A stretch of 64,000 nucleotides of DNA from Hymenobacter montanus (GTDB lineage Bacteria; Bacteroidota; Bacteroidia; Cytophagales; Hymenobacteraceae). The translations under genes were made by a program, and so were the position numbers. Below are positions 50,386 through 59,813 of this stretch, piece by piece. The notes beneath the pieces were generated by a model. It was not told where the DNA came from. It did not search any database and worked only from the letters and a program-made list of their open reading frames with translations. Within the stretch, counting starts at the first letter, position 1, and every line of letters begins with the position of its first letter. The stretch spans positions 1-64,000 of the forward strand of contig NZ_JACXAD010000004.1 of the NCBI RefSeq assembly GCF_014699115.1. The letters are read 5' to 3'.

Positions 50386-51175
50386 CTTAGAGCCTATTAT
50401 GCACTTGCGGCATGTCTGGCGCGCATGATGCACGCAAAGACAACAAAATGCAGGTGTTGGAGCGTGGTACTGAGCCGCTCATAATCCCGTCCCAATCGCC
50501 GGAACCGGCTGAGCCACGCAAAGCTGCGCTCCACGACCCAGCGACGCGGCAAAAAGACGAAGCCGGTTTGACTTAATAACCTGCCAGGCAATATCGTGTG
50601 CCACTGCCGCATATACTGCATCCCCGCCGGTATCGCTCGAGTCCACGAAGCCCACCTGGACGGTTTGCCCGCTCACTTCCTGCACCCGGCGGCACACGTG
50701 TCCCCCTGTGCGCGTTGCTGTTCGTTGGCCGGGGAGATGACCACGCGTAAGAGCTGGCCGAGCGTATCCACGGCGATGCGGGCTTGGCGGCTGGTACGCT
50801 TCTTGGCCCTGTCGTAGCCGGCCCGGTGCCCGCTCTCGGACTTGCAGACCTTCCCAGTAGCACACACTGCAACGCGTTCAAATCGTGCACAATGGATTCA
50901 AATACGCGCGCATCCCGCCAGCGCGTCCACTGCTGGTAGACGGCTGACTAAGGCGGCAGGTCATGCGGCAGGTAGCGCTAAGGGGCGCCCCGTGTGTGCC
51001 ACGTAGCGCAAGGCGTTGCAGAAGGCCCGCAAGAGGTATTCCCGTTGCGGAACTTCTTCCCGCATCAGGGCCCAATAGGGCGCTACAAACCCATTCTTTG
51101 CTTTAACATCACTGGGGTAGGAACCGATAGCTGCCATGCCCCAAATTTCGGTACAGGTGCATAACAGGCTCTAAG
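50386..51175 (-). mobile_element. degenerate IS5-family insertion sequence
   Basis: The 790-bp element has 19-bp terminal inverted repeats with one mismatch: CTTAGAGCCTATTATGCAC at 50386-50404 and GTGCATAACAGGCTCTAAG at 51157-51175. If the true ends are GAGCC...GGCTC, then a TA dinucleotide flanks both sides, which would fit the TA target duplication of IS427-group IS5 elements. Inside lies a single broken transposase on the minus strand. It separates two T9SS cargo genes and interrupts neither. Confidence 0.85.
50397..51110 (-). pseudogene. broken IS5-family transposase
   Basis: Pieces of one IS5-type DDE transposase can be read in changing frames on the minus strand. In order they are YLLRAFCNALRYVAHTGRPL, VYQQWTR-like and [18 protein letters not shown], then [19 protein letters not shown] with [12 protein letters not shown], and finally [36 protein letters not shown]. 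Several frame changes and stops mean no active transposase is made. The ends are intact, so it could still be moved by a related element elsewhere. Confidence 0.85.
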
Positions 51176-51691
51176 CGAGTACCGCCGCCCCCGCAGCTAC
51201 CCAGCGCTCAGCCCGCCGATGGCCGCGCCCGGCATCCATTTTCCGGGTAGACTGGCGGGTAAAGTGCTGCCAGCCCATTTCAGAGTTCTCTCTTCTTCCC
51301 TACGGCAATAAAGCTGCCCGATTCGCAAAAAATCAGCTCCCAAAGAGCGTGTGTTACGGTTTAACCAAGAAGAGCCTGGTAGTATGGATTTTAGCTACAG
51401 CATAGTAGTGGCTCCACTAGCCCTGTAAACCACCTGCTGACTCACTATCTCCTTTCACCCAACGCCGCTACGTCTTGGGGTACCATCCACCCATCAAGTT
51501 CAAGAATTAACGCCCTGTTAGGTGCGCGGATAATGCATCCGGATCCTTGTACTGCCGTTTGTGGAAGTGTTGGACCCAGGACGTTGAAGCCGTCTTCACG
51601 ATTCAGTTCACATGCTCCGATAAGCTCAGCATGACCGAACAGCCTACTCGCCACACCCCCTAGTAACCATGAGCGCTTAGCTGTTCTTATC
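51176..51691. other. intergenic region after the IS element
   Basis: 516 bp with no gene I can support. A minus-strand frame at 51445-51654 has ordinary composition but no homology or start context I recognise. No terminator was seen for the minus-strand gene that begins upstream at 52876 and ends at 51692. Confidence 0.4.
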
Positions 51692-52876
51692 CTATTCTAC
51701 TTGCAGGCGGGCGCTATGGCTGCCGCAATGCACGAGGTATATACCGGGGTTCAGGCCGGTCAACGCCACCGGTTGGGTGCTAGCCTGCGTGCGTAGCACT
51801 CGCCCCGTCAGATCCAGCAACTGCAGCGTAGGGGAGAGGGCCCCAATAAGCTGCACTTGCCCACGAGCCGGATTGGGAAGAAGATAGAAGGCCGCTGACA
51901 CCCCGGCCGCTGACCTTATGGCCACTATTGGTGAGTAGTGCGCGCTGCCATCCGTATCGACTTGCTGGAGGCGATAGTAGACCGTCCGATCCACGTCCAA
52001 GGCTCCCAGGTCGGTGTGGGCGTAAGTGTGCTCTGCGCTCGAGGTACCTCGTCCGGCTATGGTATGGGCAGCCGAGAAGGTATGACCATCCAGGGAGCGC
52101 TCCACCACAAATGCCCGGTTGTTGACTTCCTGCGCTGTGCGCCACGTGAGCTGCGCATCGCGGCCAATGGCCTTCGCGGTAAAGCTCACAAGCGTGATGG
52201 GCAAGGGCACGGAAGAGGCTTTTACTTCCACGTTATCCAGGCTAATTCTGGGGCGCGAGCCGAAAGTGCCACCGGAGGAGGTCACCAGGAAGAACCGGAT
52301 TTTAGCGTTAGCCATGTTGTCAAAGGCTGCCGGCAGACTCAGGTTGGTCAGTTGGCCGGTGGATGGTGTTCCGTTCACCACTACTACGGCGGAGCCTGGC
52401 AGGTCGACAAAGGTACCTGCGGCGCCGGTATTGGTTTGAAGCTTAAAGGTGGCCTGACGGTTGCCGGTCTGATTGTTGACGGACGCCCAGGCCAGGGAGA
52501 TCGTGCCGGCAGTAGTGCCCGTAAAGTTCAGGTTCAGGTCGAACGCGGCGGCGTTGCCCCCATCGTTGGTACCGGTGGCCAGCAGCACGATGGTCTGGGT
52601 GCCCCGCTGCACCCCGCCGCTGAAACCAGTGGCAAAAACACTATTCTGGGTAGGCTGGCCCGTTCCGCTCACTGGCGAGGCGGCACTATAGCGGGTGGCC
52701 TGGGTCGGGCCACCAAAGTTAGTAGTCCAAGTGCCGATGGAGCTAAAGTCTTCCGAGTAGAGGCCGGAGGTTAGCGGGTACGGGGTCTGGGCGCGGGCCA
52801 CTTCCAACCGAAAGCTACTGATGAGCAGCAGCGACGTAAGCAGGCGTAAGCAAGAAATGAAAGAAGATGACAACAT
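51692..52876 (-). CDS. T9SS-secreted protein with jelly-roll-like N-terminal domain
   Basis: The 394-residue protein has a signal peptide (ending near ARAQ, residue 30). A beta-sandwich of about 190 residues begins PYPLTSGLYSEDFSSIGTW and contains ISLDNVEVKAS at its end, as in many secreted Bacteroidota proteins with a carbohydrate-binding-like or endonuclease-associated jelly roll. The LPITLVSFTAK module follows (about 225-315) and then a T9SS sorting domain (LLPNPARGQVQLIG ... LQVE). No catalytic motif is visible. Secretion by T9SS is well supported; function is unknown. Confidence 0.83.
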   Translation of the reverse strand: MLSSSFISCLRLLTSLLLISSFRLEVARAQTPYPLTSGLYSEDFSSIGTWTTNFGGPTQATRYSAASPVSGTGQPTQNSVFATGFSGGVQRGTQTIVLLATGTNDGGNAAAFDLNLNFTGTTAGTISLAWASVNNQTGNRQATFKLQTNTGAAGTFVDLPGSAVVVVNGTPSTGQLTNLSLPAAFDNMANAKIRFFLVTSSGGTFGSRPRISLDNVEVKASSVPLPITLVSFTAKAIGRDAQLTWRTAQEVNNRAFVVERSLDGHTFSAAHTIAGRGTSSAEHTYAHTDLGALDVDRTVYYRLQQVDTDGSAHYSPIVAIRSAAGVSAAFYLLPNPARGQVQLIGALSPTLQLLDLTGRVLRTQASTQPVALTGLNPGIYLVHCGSHSARLQVE

Positions 52877-54043
52877 GAGTTAGTCGGAAATACGGTGAGG
52901 GAAACAGGCTGGGCCGCTTATCTGGTGGGCGGTTATCAAGTTTGCTTACCACCATGCTCCGCACCGCCACCAGCAGAGTTGAGAGCCTGTCAATGCTAGT
53001 CGTGGCTCCGATGGCCGCCCGTTGGGGCGGTACAGGCTCCAGCCCTGGGTCCTGCTTTTTTTGTTGCGTGTGTCGATTGCGATGCTGCGGGTCGTGGCCC
53101 CTTCCACGGCTTATATCGTTGGTACCCTGGTGTGCGTACACCAAGGCTTCGCCGGGTGATAACAGTAGGCTGGCGCAGGGCAGCCACGGGTCTCGGTAGG
53201 GTTGCCCACCGTCAGATTCTGGTCGAGGCTAGGAGGCTATGGAAGTTGACGGCGCAGTCGCACCGAGGGTAAATATTGATCATGGGCAATGGGGTCAGGC
53301 GGTACAAAGCAGCCCCAAAATTACCGCTCAACATTTGCAAATTGCTATTATATTGTTGAATTAACAAAAATGCAACACGAGTTGAATGATGGATTAGTCC
53401 TGGCGGGGAGCAGTAGAAGAGAGCGCTAGCTAACCAGCTCCGCCGACCAGAGAGTTGCAGCTAGCCCCCTACCTGTGAAGCCCGGTCTAGCCCTTGAGTA
53501 GTTGCCTAAACCAGCTTGTGCTCATCAGACAATCTTTTGGCGAGGTAATTTTACTATTATAGCTATCTCAAGCTGCGAAATGGCCTTCTAGCGGCGGTGG
53601 GTTGGTAGTACTTAAAGAGGCTTAGTGGTTGCGAGCCGCGGCGCGGTGACCCATTCGGCTGTTGGCCTTGGCCTGTCGCCGCGCCGCGGCTTTCATTTGG
53701 TCCGGGGTACCATTCTCTACCAACCTCCCGCCCTACCGGGTACGACCGTGATGCGGCTAGTCCGCAACTCGGGTTTGCTAGAATAATTAGCGATATACGT
53801 GTCTTTCTGAGGCCAATAAGTACCAGCAAAAATCAACTCTTTTTTAAGTCACATTTAAAGGAATACTTTTAAATGGAAGGAGGGGTGGGTTCAATGGGGT
53901 AGTGGTATAAAATTCGGGCATTTTTAACCATATTTTCAAAATAAGGTGGTGAAAGCAATAAAAACATTTATGTTGCGCAAAGTTTGGTGAGGATCAGTTA
54001 ATCGCTCCAAGACCAATCCCATAATCTACCAATATTCATCAAC
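52877..54043. other. long non-coding region with a GC-rich stem-loop
   Basis: Nearly 1.2 kb with no gene. It holds the upstream regions of two divergent T9SS cargo genes: an AT-rich zone at 53830-53960 before the M4 protease gene and a TAATTTTG (minus strand, 53323-53316) far upstream of the 51692-52876 gene. A large hairpin lies at 53634-53691 and is listed separately. Confidence 0.4.
53634..53691. repeat. large GC-rich inverted repeat
   Basis: AGCCGCGGCGCGGTGAC (53634-53650) pairs with GTCGCCGCGCCGCGGCT (53675-53691) over 17 bp, with one G-T pair if transcribed on one strand. The 24-nt loop is TTGGCC-rich. No gene lies within 350 bp. It could be a structured RNA, a decayed IS end or a protein-binding site. 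Confidence 0.6.
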
Positions 54044-56491
54044 ATGAAAAAACAATACTATGCTGTGGCATTGCTGATGCTCGGCACCTGGGGTACTACC
54101 GCTCAAGCTCAGGATGTGCTCCGTATTCAAACCAAAGTATTAGGCGAAGACAGTCAGCCGGTGCTGGTGCAGTTCAACGCTCAAGGGAAAATGGCCTACC
54201 GCGGGGCCGATCCTGCTCAGCTGCTACGCCAGCAGCTGGGCCTTACCAGCGCCGACCAAATGGTACGGCGTACCATCGAAACCGATCAGCTCGGCTTCAC
54301 TCACCAGAAATTCGCGCAGTACTACAAAGGCGTCCGGGTAGAGCACGCGGACTACACGGTGCACGCTAAGGGCGACGTCATTGAAAGCATCAGCGGCGAT
54401 TTTGAGCGGATTGCGGACTTGACCGTCACCCCATCGCTGAGCGAGGAAGCCGCCCTGAAGCGGGCTTTGGCCCACGTAGGAGCCCGCAAGTACATGTGGC
54501 AGACCGATGAAGCCGATGCCGATTCCTTCCGCCCCACGGGTGAGCTGGTCGTGGTGCGCGACAACCGTAAAAGCGCCGAAGCAGGTCGGTTAGTACTGGC
54601 GTGGAAGTTCAACATATACGCTGCGCAGCCCATTAGCCGCGCCTACCTTTACGTAGACGCTCGTACCGGTGAAGTAGTAATGACGGATGCCATTATCAAG
54701 CATGCCGCGGCTACGGGTACGTTTGCGACGGCTTACAGTGGCTCGCGCACGTTCAACAACGGCACCGCCACGGGCGGCTATTCTCTCCGCGAGGGTACTA
54801 CCCGCGGGCAAGGCATCGAAACGTACAATTGCCGAAAAGGCAACAGCTACACTGCCGCCGTCGACTTTATCGACGGCGATAACAACTGGACGTCGGCTGA
54901 GTACAACAATGCCAACTTCGATAACGTAGCCGGCGATGCCCACATCGGAGCGCAGTGCACCTACGACTACTGGAAAAACGTGCACGGCCGCAATAGCTAC
55001 GACAACGCCGGAGCTAAAATCAAAAGCTACGTGCATTTCGACGACACGCCGAGTACCGCCGCGGGCTACGAAAACGCTTATTGGAACGGCTCGGTAATGA
55101 CCTACGGCGACGGGGCCACGCGCTTCCGCCCGCTGACGGCCCTGGACGTGTGCGGGCACGAAATTGGCCACGCCGTGTGCGAGAGAACGGCTAATCTTAC
55201 CTACTCCAACGAGTCCGGCGCCATGAACGAAGGGCTTTCTGACATCTGGGGGGCTTCGATTGAGGCCTACTCGGTGGCCACGCTGGGCGTTGTTTCGGGG
55301 GGCGTGAAGGCGAAGTCGACCTGGCTGATTGGTGAGGAAATCGACAAGCAGCAAGCCGCTCTGCGCTCAATGAGCGACCCTAAGTCCTTGGGCCAGCCGG
55401 CTTACTACCGGGGCCAGTACTGGTACACCGGCACCGCCGACAACGGCGGCGTGCACACTAACTCAGGCGTGCTCAACCACTGGTACTACATCCTGGCGGT
55501 GGGCAAATCGGGTACCAATGAAGGCGGCAATGCCTACAGCGTAACCGGAGTAGGTCTCGATGCCGCGGCTAAAATTACCTACCGCATGGAAAGCGTGTAC
55601 ATGGTGTCTTCCTCAACTTACGCGCAGGCTCGCTCGTTCGCCATTCAAGCCGCCACCGACCTGTACGGGGCTGGCTCGGACCAAGTGATTGCGGTGACGA
55701 ATGCCTGGTACGCCGTGGGGGTCGGGGCAGCTTATAGCGGCGGCACCACGCCTCCGCCCACCGGAGGAATCACGTACTGCACTACCAAAGGAGGTAGCCA
55801 GGCTTACGAATGGATTGATCTCGTGAACCTCGGTTCCATCAATCGCACCTCCAGCAAAGACGCCGGTTACTACGATGGTACGGCCAGCAGCACGAGCGTG
55901 GCCGCCGGTTCGGCCCAGACTATTCGCTTCTCCGCTGGTTTCGCTAGCACGGCGTACACCGAATACTGGAAAATCTACATCGACTACAACCAGAACGGCG
56001 TGTTCACCGACACCGGCGAATTGGTGTTGAGCGGCAGCAGCTCCAGCTCGGCCACGCTCAGCGGCAGCTTCACGGTGCCGAGCACGGCCAAGTCCGGTCC
56101 TACCCGCCTGCGGGTGGTGATGAGCGACGCCAGCGGGACCACCAGCTGCGGCAGCTACAGCTACGGCGAAACCGAGGACTACACGCTGAACATTACCGGC
56201 GGCGCCCTTACCGGCCCCGCCACGCTGACGAGCGGCGATACGCCCCTGGGCAATGAGCTGGCCCGGACCCTGGAAGTGTACCCGAACCCGGCCACTGAAG
56301 CCATTCGCCTCGTGCTGCCCGGCAACGCCGAAGCCACCAGCGTGGCGCTGACCGACATTCGCGGCGTTCGCGTGGAGGGTGCTACCTACAGCCACGGCAC
56401 GCTAACCATCGGTGGTTTAGCCAAGGGCATGTACACGCTGACCGTAAGCGACGGGCAGAAAGTGTTCCACCAGCGCTTTGTAAAGGAGTAG
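54044..56491 (+). CDS. M4-family (thermolysin-like) metalloprotease with GEVED and T9SS domains
   Basis: The 815-residue protein has a signal peptide (ending near TAQAQ, residue 23) and an FTP/PepSY-type propeptide (about 30-210). The M4 catalytic domain carries zinc ligands His372 and His376 in HEIGH, catalytic Glu373, third ligand Glu396 in MNEGLSD, and the transition-state His471 in GGVHTNSG. HEIGH replaces the usual HELTH, as in several Bacteroidota relatives. A GEVED domain follows (about 580-720; IDYNQNGVFTD ... GETEDYTL), then a T9SS type A sorting domain (VYPNPATEAIRLVLPG ... HQRFVKE). It should be a secreted or surface endoprotease activated by propeptide removal. It has its own terminator and a long upstream region. 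Confidence 0.95.
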   Translation: MKKQYYAVALLMLGTWGTTAQAQDVLRIQTKVLGEDSQPVLVQFNAQGKMAYRGADPAQLLRQQLGLTSADQMVRRTIETDQLGFTHQKFAQYYKGVRVEHADYTVHAKGDVIESISGDFERIADLTVTPSLSEEAALKRALAHVGARKYMWQTDEADADSFRPTGELVVVRDNRKSAEAGRLVLAWKFNIYAAQPISRAYLYVDARTGEVVMTDAIIKHAAATGTFATAYSGSRTFNNGTATGGYSLREGTTRGQGIETYNCRKGNSYTAAVDFIDGDNNWTSAEYNNANFDNVAGDAHIGAQCTYDYWKNVHGRNSYDNAGAKIKSYVHFDDTPSTAAGYENAYWNGSVMTYGDGATRFRPLTALDVCGHEIGHAVCERTANLTYSNESGAMNEGLSDIWGASIEAYSVATLGVVSGGVKAKSTWLIGEEIDKQQAALRSMSDPKSLGQPAYYRGQYWYTGTADNGGVHTNSGVLNHWYYILAVGKSGTNEGGNAYSVTGVGLDAAAKITYRMESVYMVSSSTYAQARSFAIQAATDLYGAGSDQVIAVTNAWYAVGVGAAYSGGTTPPPTGGITYCTTKGGSQAYEWIDLVNLGSINRTSSKDAGYYDGTASSTSVAAGSAQTIRFSAGFASTAYTEYWKIYIDYNQNGVFTDTGELVLSGSSSSSATLSGSFTVPSTAKSGPTRLRVVMSDASGTTSCGSYSYGETEDYTLNITGGALTGPATLTSGDTPLGNELARTLEVYPNPATEAIRLVLPGNAEATSVALTDIRGVRVEGATYSHGTLTIGGLAKGMYTLTVSDGQKVFHQRFVKE

Positions 56492-56519
56492 CTTGAGGCC
56501 GATGCCGTAAGCCCATAAA

Positions 56520-56551
56520 AAAGGCCCGTCAGTATTGCTGACGGGCCTTTT
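56520..56551. terminator. bidirectional terminator after the M4 protease gene
   Basis: A 13-bp stem (AAAGGCCCGTCAG / CTGACGGGCCTTT) with a TATTG loop has A residues before and T residues after. It lies 29 bp after the protease stop and 23 bp beyond the stop of the convergent minus-strand gene. Confidence 0.9.
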
Positions 56552-56573
56552 CGGTTTCAAGGGTGAGGGAGTG

Positions 56574-57314
56574 CTACTTGAGTGAGTAATCGAGCTTCAG
56601 GATTGCGGTGACGAAACCGTCGTTGCCAAGGGAGGCTCCGCCGAGGCGGACGTTGATGTCGTCCAGCTGGTCGGTGGTGGTGAGGTAATAGTTGGCCTCC
56701 AGGCCGGCCCGCAGCTGGTTGCTGAAGCGGATGTTGAACCCTCCCCCCACCGGAACGGCGCCGGCCAGGGCCGGGTAATCGTTGCGCTCAGGTTCTAGGA
56801 AAGAGGTGTTAGGAGTAGCCGGCTCCTTGCCGAAATACGATTTCGGACTGTAAAGCAACAGCCCGGCTCCGCCCTGGACAAACACCTGCAGCCTGGGCGG
56901 CTCCGCCGCGGAAGCGGCGTAAATAGATTCGTCGGGTAGTAGATCGAAGCGAAAGAAAACCGTACCCAGGCCATTTTGGCTGACGAAAGCCAAGCCACGG
57001 TCCGGGGCCTTATCGCGGGCTCCCATCTCAAAATACGAAAACTCGCTGCCGATGTGCAGGTGCGTGGTGAGGCGGTAAAGTACGCCCAGGCTAACCGCCG
57101 GCCCCAGAAAATTGTCGCCGGGGTTATTGCCGAGGTCGCCGTTATAAAAAGTGGTGCCGCCGCCTAGTGTGAGGTGCAACGACCCGCGATAGTACGGGCG
57201 GCCCTGGCTATTATAGTGGCGCAACTGATTTCGGTGCTGCGCCTGGGCCGGTTGGATAGCAACTACGGCGGTGGTAAATAACCCGGCTCCAAAGATTAAC
57301 GCACGAAAACACAT
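56574..57314 (-). CDS. outer-membrane beta-barrel protein
   Basis: The 246-residue protein has a signal peptide (ending AQAQ, residue 26) and then a run of amphipathic beta strands: GSLHLTLGGGTTFYNGDL, LGVLYRLTTHLHIGSEFSYF and others, ending FVTAILKLDYSLK. This is the small outer-membrane barrel type common in Bacteroidota, similar to OmpA-like or DUF6089-like porin folds. Function is unknown. It is preceded by the TPR gene on the same strand with 79 bp between them, so the two may form an operon. Confidence 0.75.
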   Translation of the reverse strand: MCFRALIFGAGLFTTAVVAIQPAQAQHRNQLRHYNSQGRPYYRGSLHLTLGGGTTFYNGDLGNNPGDNFLGPAVSLGVLYRLTTHLHIGSEFSYFEMGARDKAPDRGLAFVSQNGLGTVFFRFDLLPDESIYAASAAEPPRLQVFVQGGAGLLLYSPKSYFGKEPATPNTSFLEPERNDYPALAGAVPVGGGFNIRFSNQLRAGLEANYYLTTTDQLDDINVRLGGASLGNDGFVTAILKLDYSLK

Positions 57315-57393
57315 ACTGTCCAGCTAAAAAGAAGAAAACCGCTTATACGGCCTTCCAGGCACAAAGCGCCGAAATCCGTCGGGTTCGCGGGCC

Positions 57394-58152
57394 TTATTTA
57401 AAGGTGCCTTGGGGGTCGGGCAGTTTGGCCAGCAGGTCGCTGATGAGCTCGAAGTCGAGGCTGGTGACACTCTGAGACTGACCTTTGTGCACGGCTGCCC
57501 ACGCTTCGGGGTACTTCTCCTGGTAGTACCGGCCCCGGGCCAGCTGCTGCCAGGCCACGGCATTCGTGGGGTCGGCGGTGGTAGCCCGTTGCAGCAAGTC
57601 CAGGGCCGCGGCCAAGTCCTTCTTCTTTTTGGCGGTGTTGTAGCGAATGAGGTAGCTGGCTCCCAGGTCGCTCATGAGCAAGGGATTCGTGGGCGCTAAG
57701 GCCAGGCCTTTGGTGAGCAGGGCAATGGCGGCATCAGCAGTGGGCTGGGTGCTGGCGATGATGCCTAAGCCGCGGTAAGCGTCCGCGTTTTGCGGGTTGA
57801 GCAGCCAGGCCAGATTGAAGCGGTAGGTGGCGGTGTCGGGCTGGTTCTCGCGCAGGTACTCGAAGCCTTTGGTGGTAAAGAAGGCACTGGCTTCCGCTGG
57901 CGAGGTAAAGCTAGCCGCAATGGCCTTAAGCTGAGCCTCCCCGATAACCTGGGTGGCCTGGGTCGGAGTGAGGCCGCCAAACAAGGGCTGCAAGCGGGCG
58001 GGGCGCGGCGGAACTGGCGCGCCCAGGCTACCATCGGCGTTGGCCACGGTACCGGGGCGACCCTTGCGTTGGGCTTGCGCGGGAAGAGCCAGGCACAGCC
58101 CCAGCGACAGCGCAGCCACTGACTGCAAAATGGTTTTGAGCAAAGTGGGCAT
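57394..58152 (-). CDS. secreted TPR-repeat protein
   Basis: With the start at 58152 the protein is 252 residues with a signal peptide (MPTLLKTILQSVAALSLGLC, cleaved near PAQAQ). The rest is helical and contains at least three tetratricopeptide repeats (about 85-225; for example DTATYRFNLAWLLNPQNADA, AIALLTKGLALAPTNP and ALDLLQRATTADPTNAVAW). It should be a periplasmic protein-interaction scaffold. The start is supported by the signal peptide and by a -7 element about 70 bp upstream; an in-frame codon at 58245 would lie above that element. It is likely co-transcribed with the outer-membrane barrel gene downstream. Confidence 0.8.
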   Translation of the reverse strand: MPTLLKTILQSVAALSLGLCLALPAQAQRKGRPGTVANADGSLGAPVPPRPARLQPLFGGLTPTQATQVIGEAQLKAIAASFTSPAEASAFFTTKGFEYLRENQPDTATYRFNLAWLLNPQNADAYRGLGIIASTQPTADAAIALLTKGLALAPTNPLLMSDLGASYLIRYNTAKKKKDLAAALDLLQRATTADPTNAVAWQQLARGRYYQEKYPEAWAAVHKGQSQSVTSLDFELISDLLAKLPDPQGTFK

Positions 58153-58221
58153 TAACAGGGGGCGAAATAAAGGATCAGACAAATGAAACACCTTACTAAA
58201 AAGGCGGAACACAGTTGCTGA

Positions 58222-58229
58222 CAAAGATA
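58222..58229 (-). promoter_or_regulatory. candidate -7 element of the TPR gene
   Basis: The minus strand reads TATCTTTG, an exact TAnnTTTG match, 69 bp before the ATG at 58152. No TTG lies at the expected -33 distance. It supports the shorter start of the TPR protein. Confidence 0.5.
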
Positions 58230-58364
58230 AAGCCCGGGCTGCCAAGCCGGAGACCCGGTTACGACTCCCGGCCGGGGCAAACTGCAGCGGTCAGGGGCAT
58301 AGGTCATAAGTGGGGCGCGTGGCGGCCGATGGTCGTTGGAACGCTCTGTTGTTGATTGTATGCT

Positions 58365-58460
58365 ATGCGTCGTTTTCTCTGGTTGATGCCGGCGGCTATA
58401 TTGGCCGCTATAGTAATCGTGATAGCCGCCCAATACGTCATCGTGCCCCAGCCGCCGTAG
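58365..58460 (+). CDS. possible 31-residue single-span membrane peptide
   Basis: ATG at 58365 opens a frame of 31 codons to TAG at 58458-58460: a basic N-terminus (MRRFLW), one long hydrophobic segment (AAILAAIVIVIAAQYVIV) and a PQPP end. The layout is that of a small inner-membrane protein. No ribosome-binding site is clear. The 58153-58826 gap around it holds no other gene I can support; the stretch 58600-58820 is GC-rich and may be decayed. Confidence 0.3.
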   Translation: MRRFLWLMPAAILAAIVIVIAAQYVIVPQPP

Positions 58461-58826
58461 CGAAGATCTTGCGTACGTAGCTGTCTCGGCGCCCCTCGTC
58501 GCAGCGAAACTTACCTGACTTTGGGGAAGATAGGTTTGCTCCAGTAGCCAAGTTAAAAGGGGGTAAAAAGCTGCCAAAGGGCAGCAGCCATCAGGGGTAT
58601 CTCCAACCGGCCACTGTGGTAAAGGGCCGGCAGTACGCCCAGGCCGACCAGTTACTCCGGTATTAGCGCTCAGCTCGTTTTCGCGACCGAGTAAAGGTTA
58701 TTGGGCAGCGCGCTTTATATCGCCATCCCTGGCCGGCACTATGTTCTGATGGTGCTCCAGTTGTATTAGCAGCCCAACGTAATTTATCGGCTGCTGAAGC
58801 CGGCGGCAGCGTAGCCCGGCTGGGTA

Positions 58827-59288
58827 TCATAGGCCCCGGCGCATTTCCGTTAGGTGGCGGCGGAAGCCAGCTTTTTCGTAGGCTCGGATAGCCGCCTGGT
58901 TATCGTGGTACACGTCTAACCGCTGCTCATGCACGTTCCGGGCTACTGTCCAGCGGCTGAGGGCCGCTATTATTTGCTGATTCACGCCCTGCCCACGCTG
59001 GCTAGGAACCACGTACATGAAACCCAGGTAGGCGTGGCGTTGGTGCTTTAAATATATCTTCGATTCTTCGAGCCGCGCATAGCCGGAGCCTATTACTTCC
59101 CCGTTGATTTCGGCTACCAGCAACTCCACCAGGGGCGCGTCAATCATGCCGGCGAGGTCGTAGTAGCTCACGTTAGCCAGCGCCAGGGTAGGGTCAAATT
59201 GGCGCTCAACTTCAATGATGGCTTGCTCGAACTCTAGTAGAATCGGCAGATCTGCCCGCGTGGCTTTTCTAATCAGCAGTTGCTTCAT
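58827..59288 (-). CDS. GNAT-family N-acetyltransferase
   Basis: The 153-residue protein has the GNAT fold: IRKATRADLPILLEFE at the start, the acetyl-CoA binding motif FMYVVPSQRGQGVNQQII (about 91-108, Q/RxxGxG/V type), and the C-terminal VYHDNQAAIRAYEKAGFRR. It transfers an acetyl group from acetyl-CoA to an unknown amine. It is the last gene of an apparent operon with the glycosidase and ogt; the gap to ogt is 33 bp. Confidence 0.88.
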   Translation of the reverse strand: MKQLLIRKATRADLPILLEFEQAIIEVERQFDPTLALANVSYYDLAGMIDAPLVELLVAEINGEVIGSGYARLEESKIYLKHQRHAYLGFMYVVPSQRGQGVNQQIIAALSRWTVARNVHEQRLDVYHDNQAAIRAYEKAGFRRHLTEMRRGL

Positions 59289-59321
59289 AGCGTGATAGAG
59301 GAACAGATTACCGCGGTAAAC

Positions 59322-59813
59322 TTATCCGAACAGCGCGCCTTGCCGGGTGGGCTGCTCAAACTCCAGCAGCCACTTTTTGCGGTGCATGCCGCCGGCGTAA
59401 CCCGTCAGGCTGCCATCGGCCCCAATAATGCGGTGGCAGGGCCACACAATGGCCAGTGGGTTCTGGCCGTTGGCCGCCCCCACGGCCCGCACCGACTGCG
59501 GATTGTTCAGCAGCTTGGCCACGTCCAGATACGAAGCCGTCCGGCCGTAGCCCACGCTTCCCAGCGCGGCCCAAACCTGCCGCTGAAACCCGGTGCCACC
59601 CGTGGGCGCGCACACTAAGTCAAAATCGCGCAGCTCGCGGCCGAAATAGGCTCGCAGCTGCCGATGCGCCTCGCGTAAGCAGTCGGGTACCTCGTGGGAG
59701 GGCGTGGCCAAGTGGCCGGCTCCTTCGTTAAAGCTGACGGCACTCAGCCCCGCCTCGGACCCGATAAGCGCCAGGGTACCCAGCGGGGAGTCCAAATAAG
59801 CCGTAGTGCTCAT
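59322..59813 (-). CDS. ogt: methylated-DNA-[protein]-cysteine S-methyltransferase
   Basis: The 163-residue protein repairs O6-methylguanine by moving the methyl group to its own cysteine. The acceptor is Cys126 in WPCHRIIG (most relatives have IPCHR). The DNA-binding helix-turn-helix (FQRQVWAALGSVGYGRTASYLDVA) and the closing GYAGGMHRKKWLLEFE are typical of Ogt/MGMT. Its ATG overlaps the stop codon of the glycosidase gene in an ATGA junction, so translation is probably coupled. Confidence 0.95.
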   Translation of the reverse strand: MSTTAYLDSPLGTLALIGSEAGLSAVSFNEGAGHLATPSHEVPDCLREAHRQLRAYFGRELRDFDLVCAPTGGTGFQRQVWAALGSVGYGRTASYLDVAKLLNNPQSVRAVGAANGQNPLAIVWPCHRIIGADGSLTGYAGGMHRKKWLLEFEQPTRQGALFG

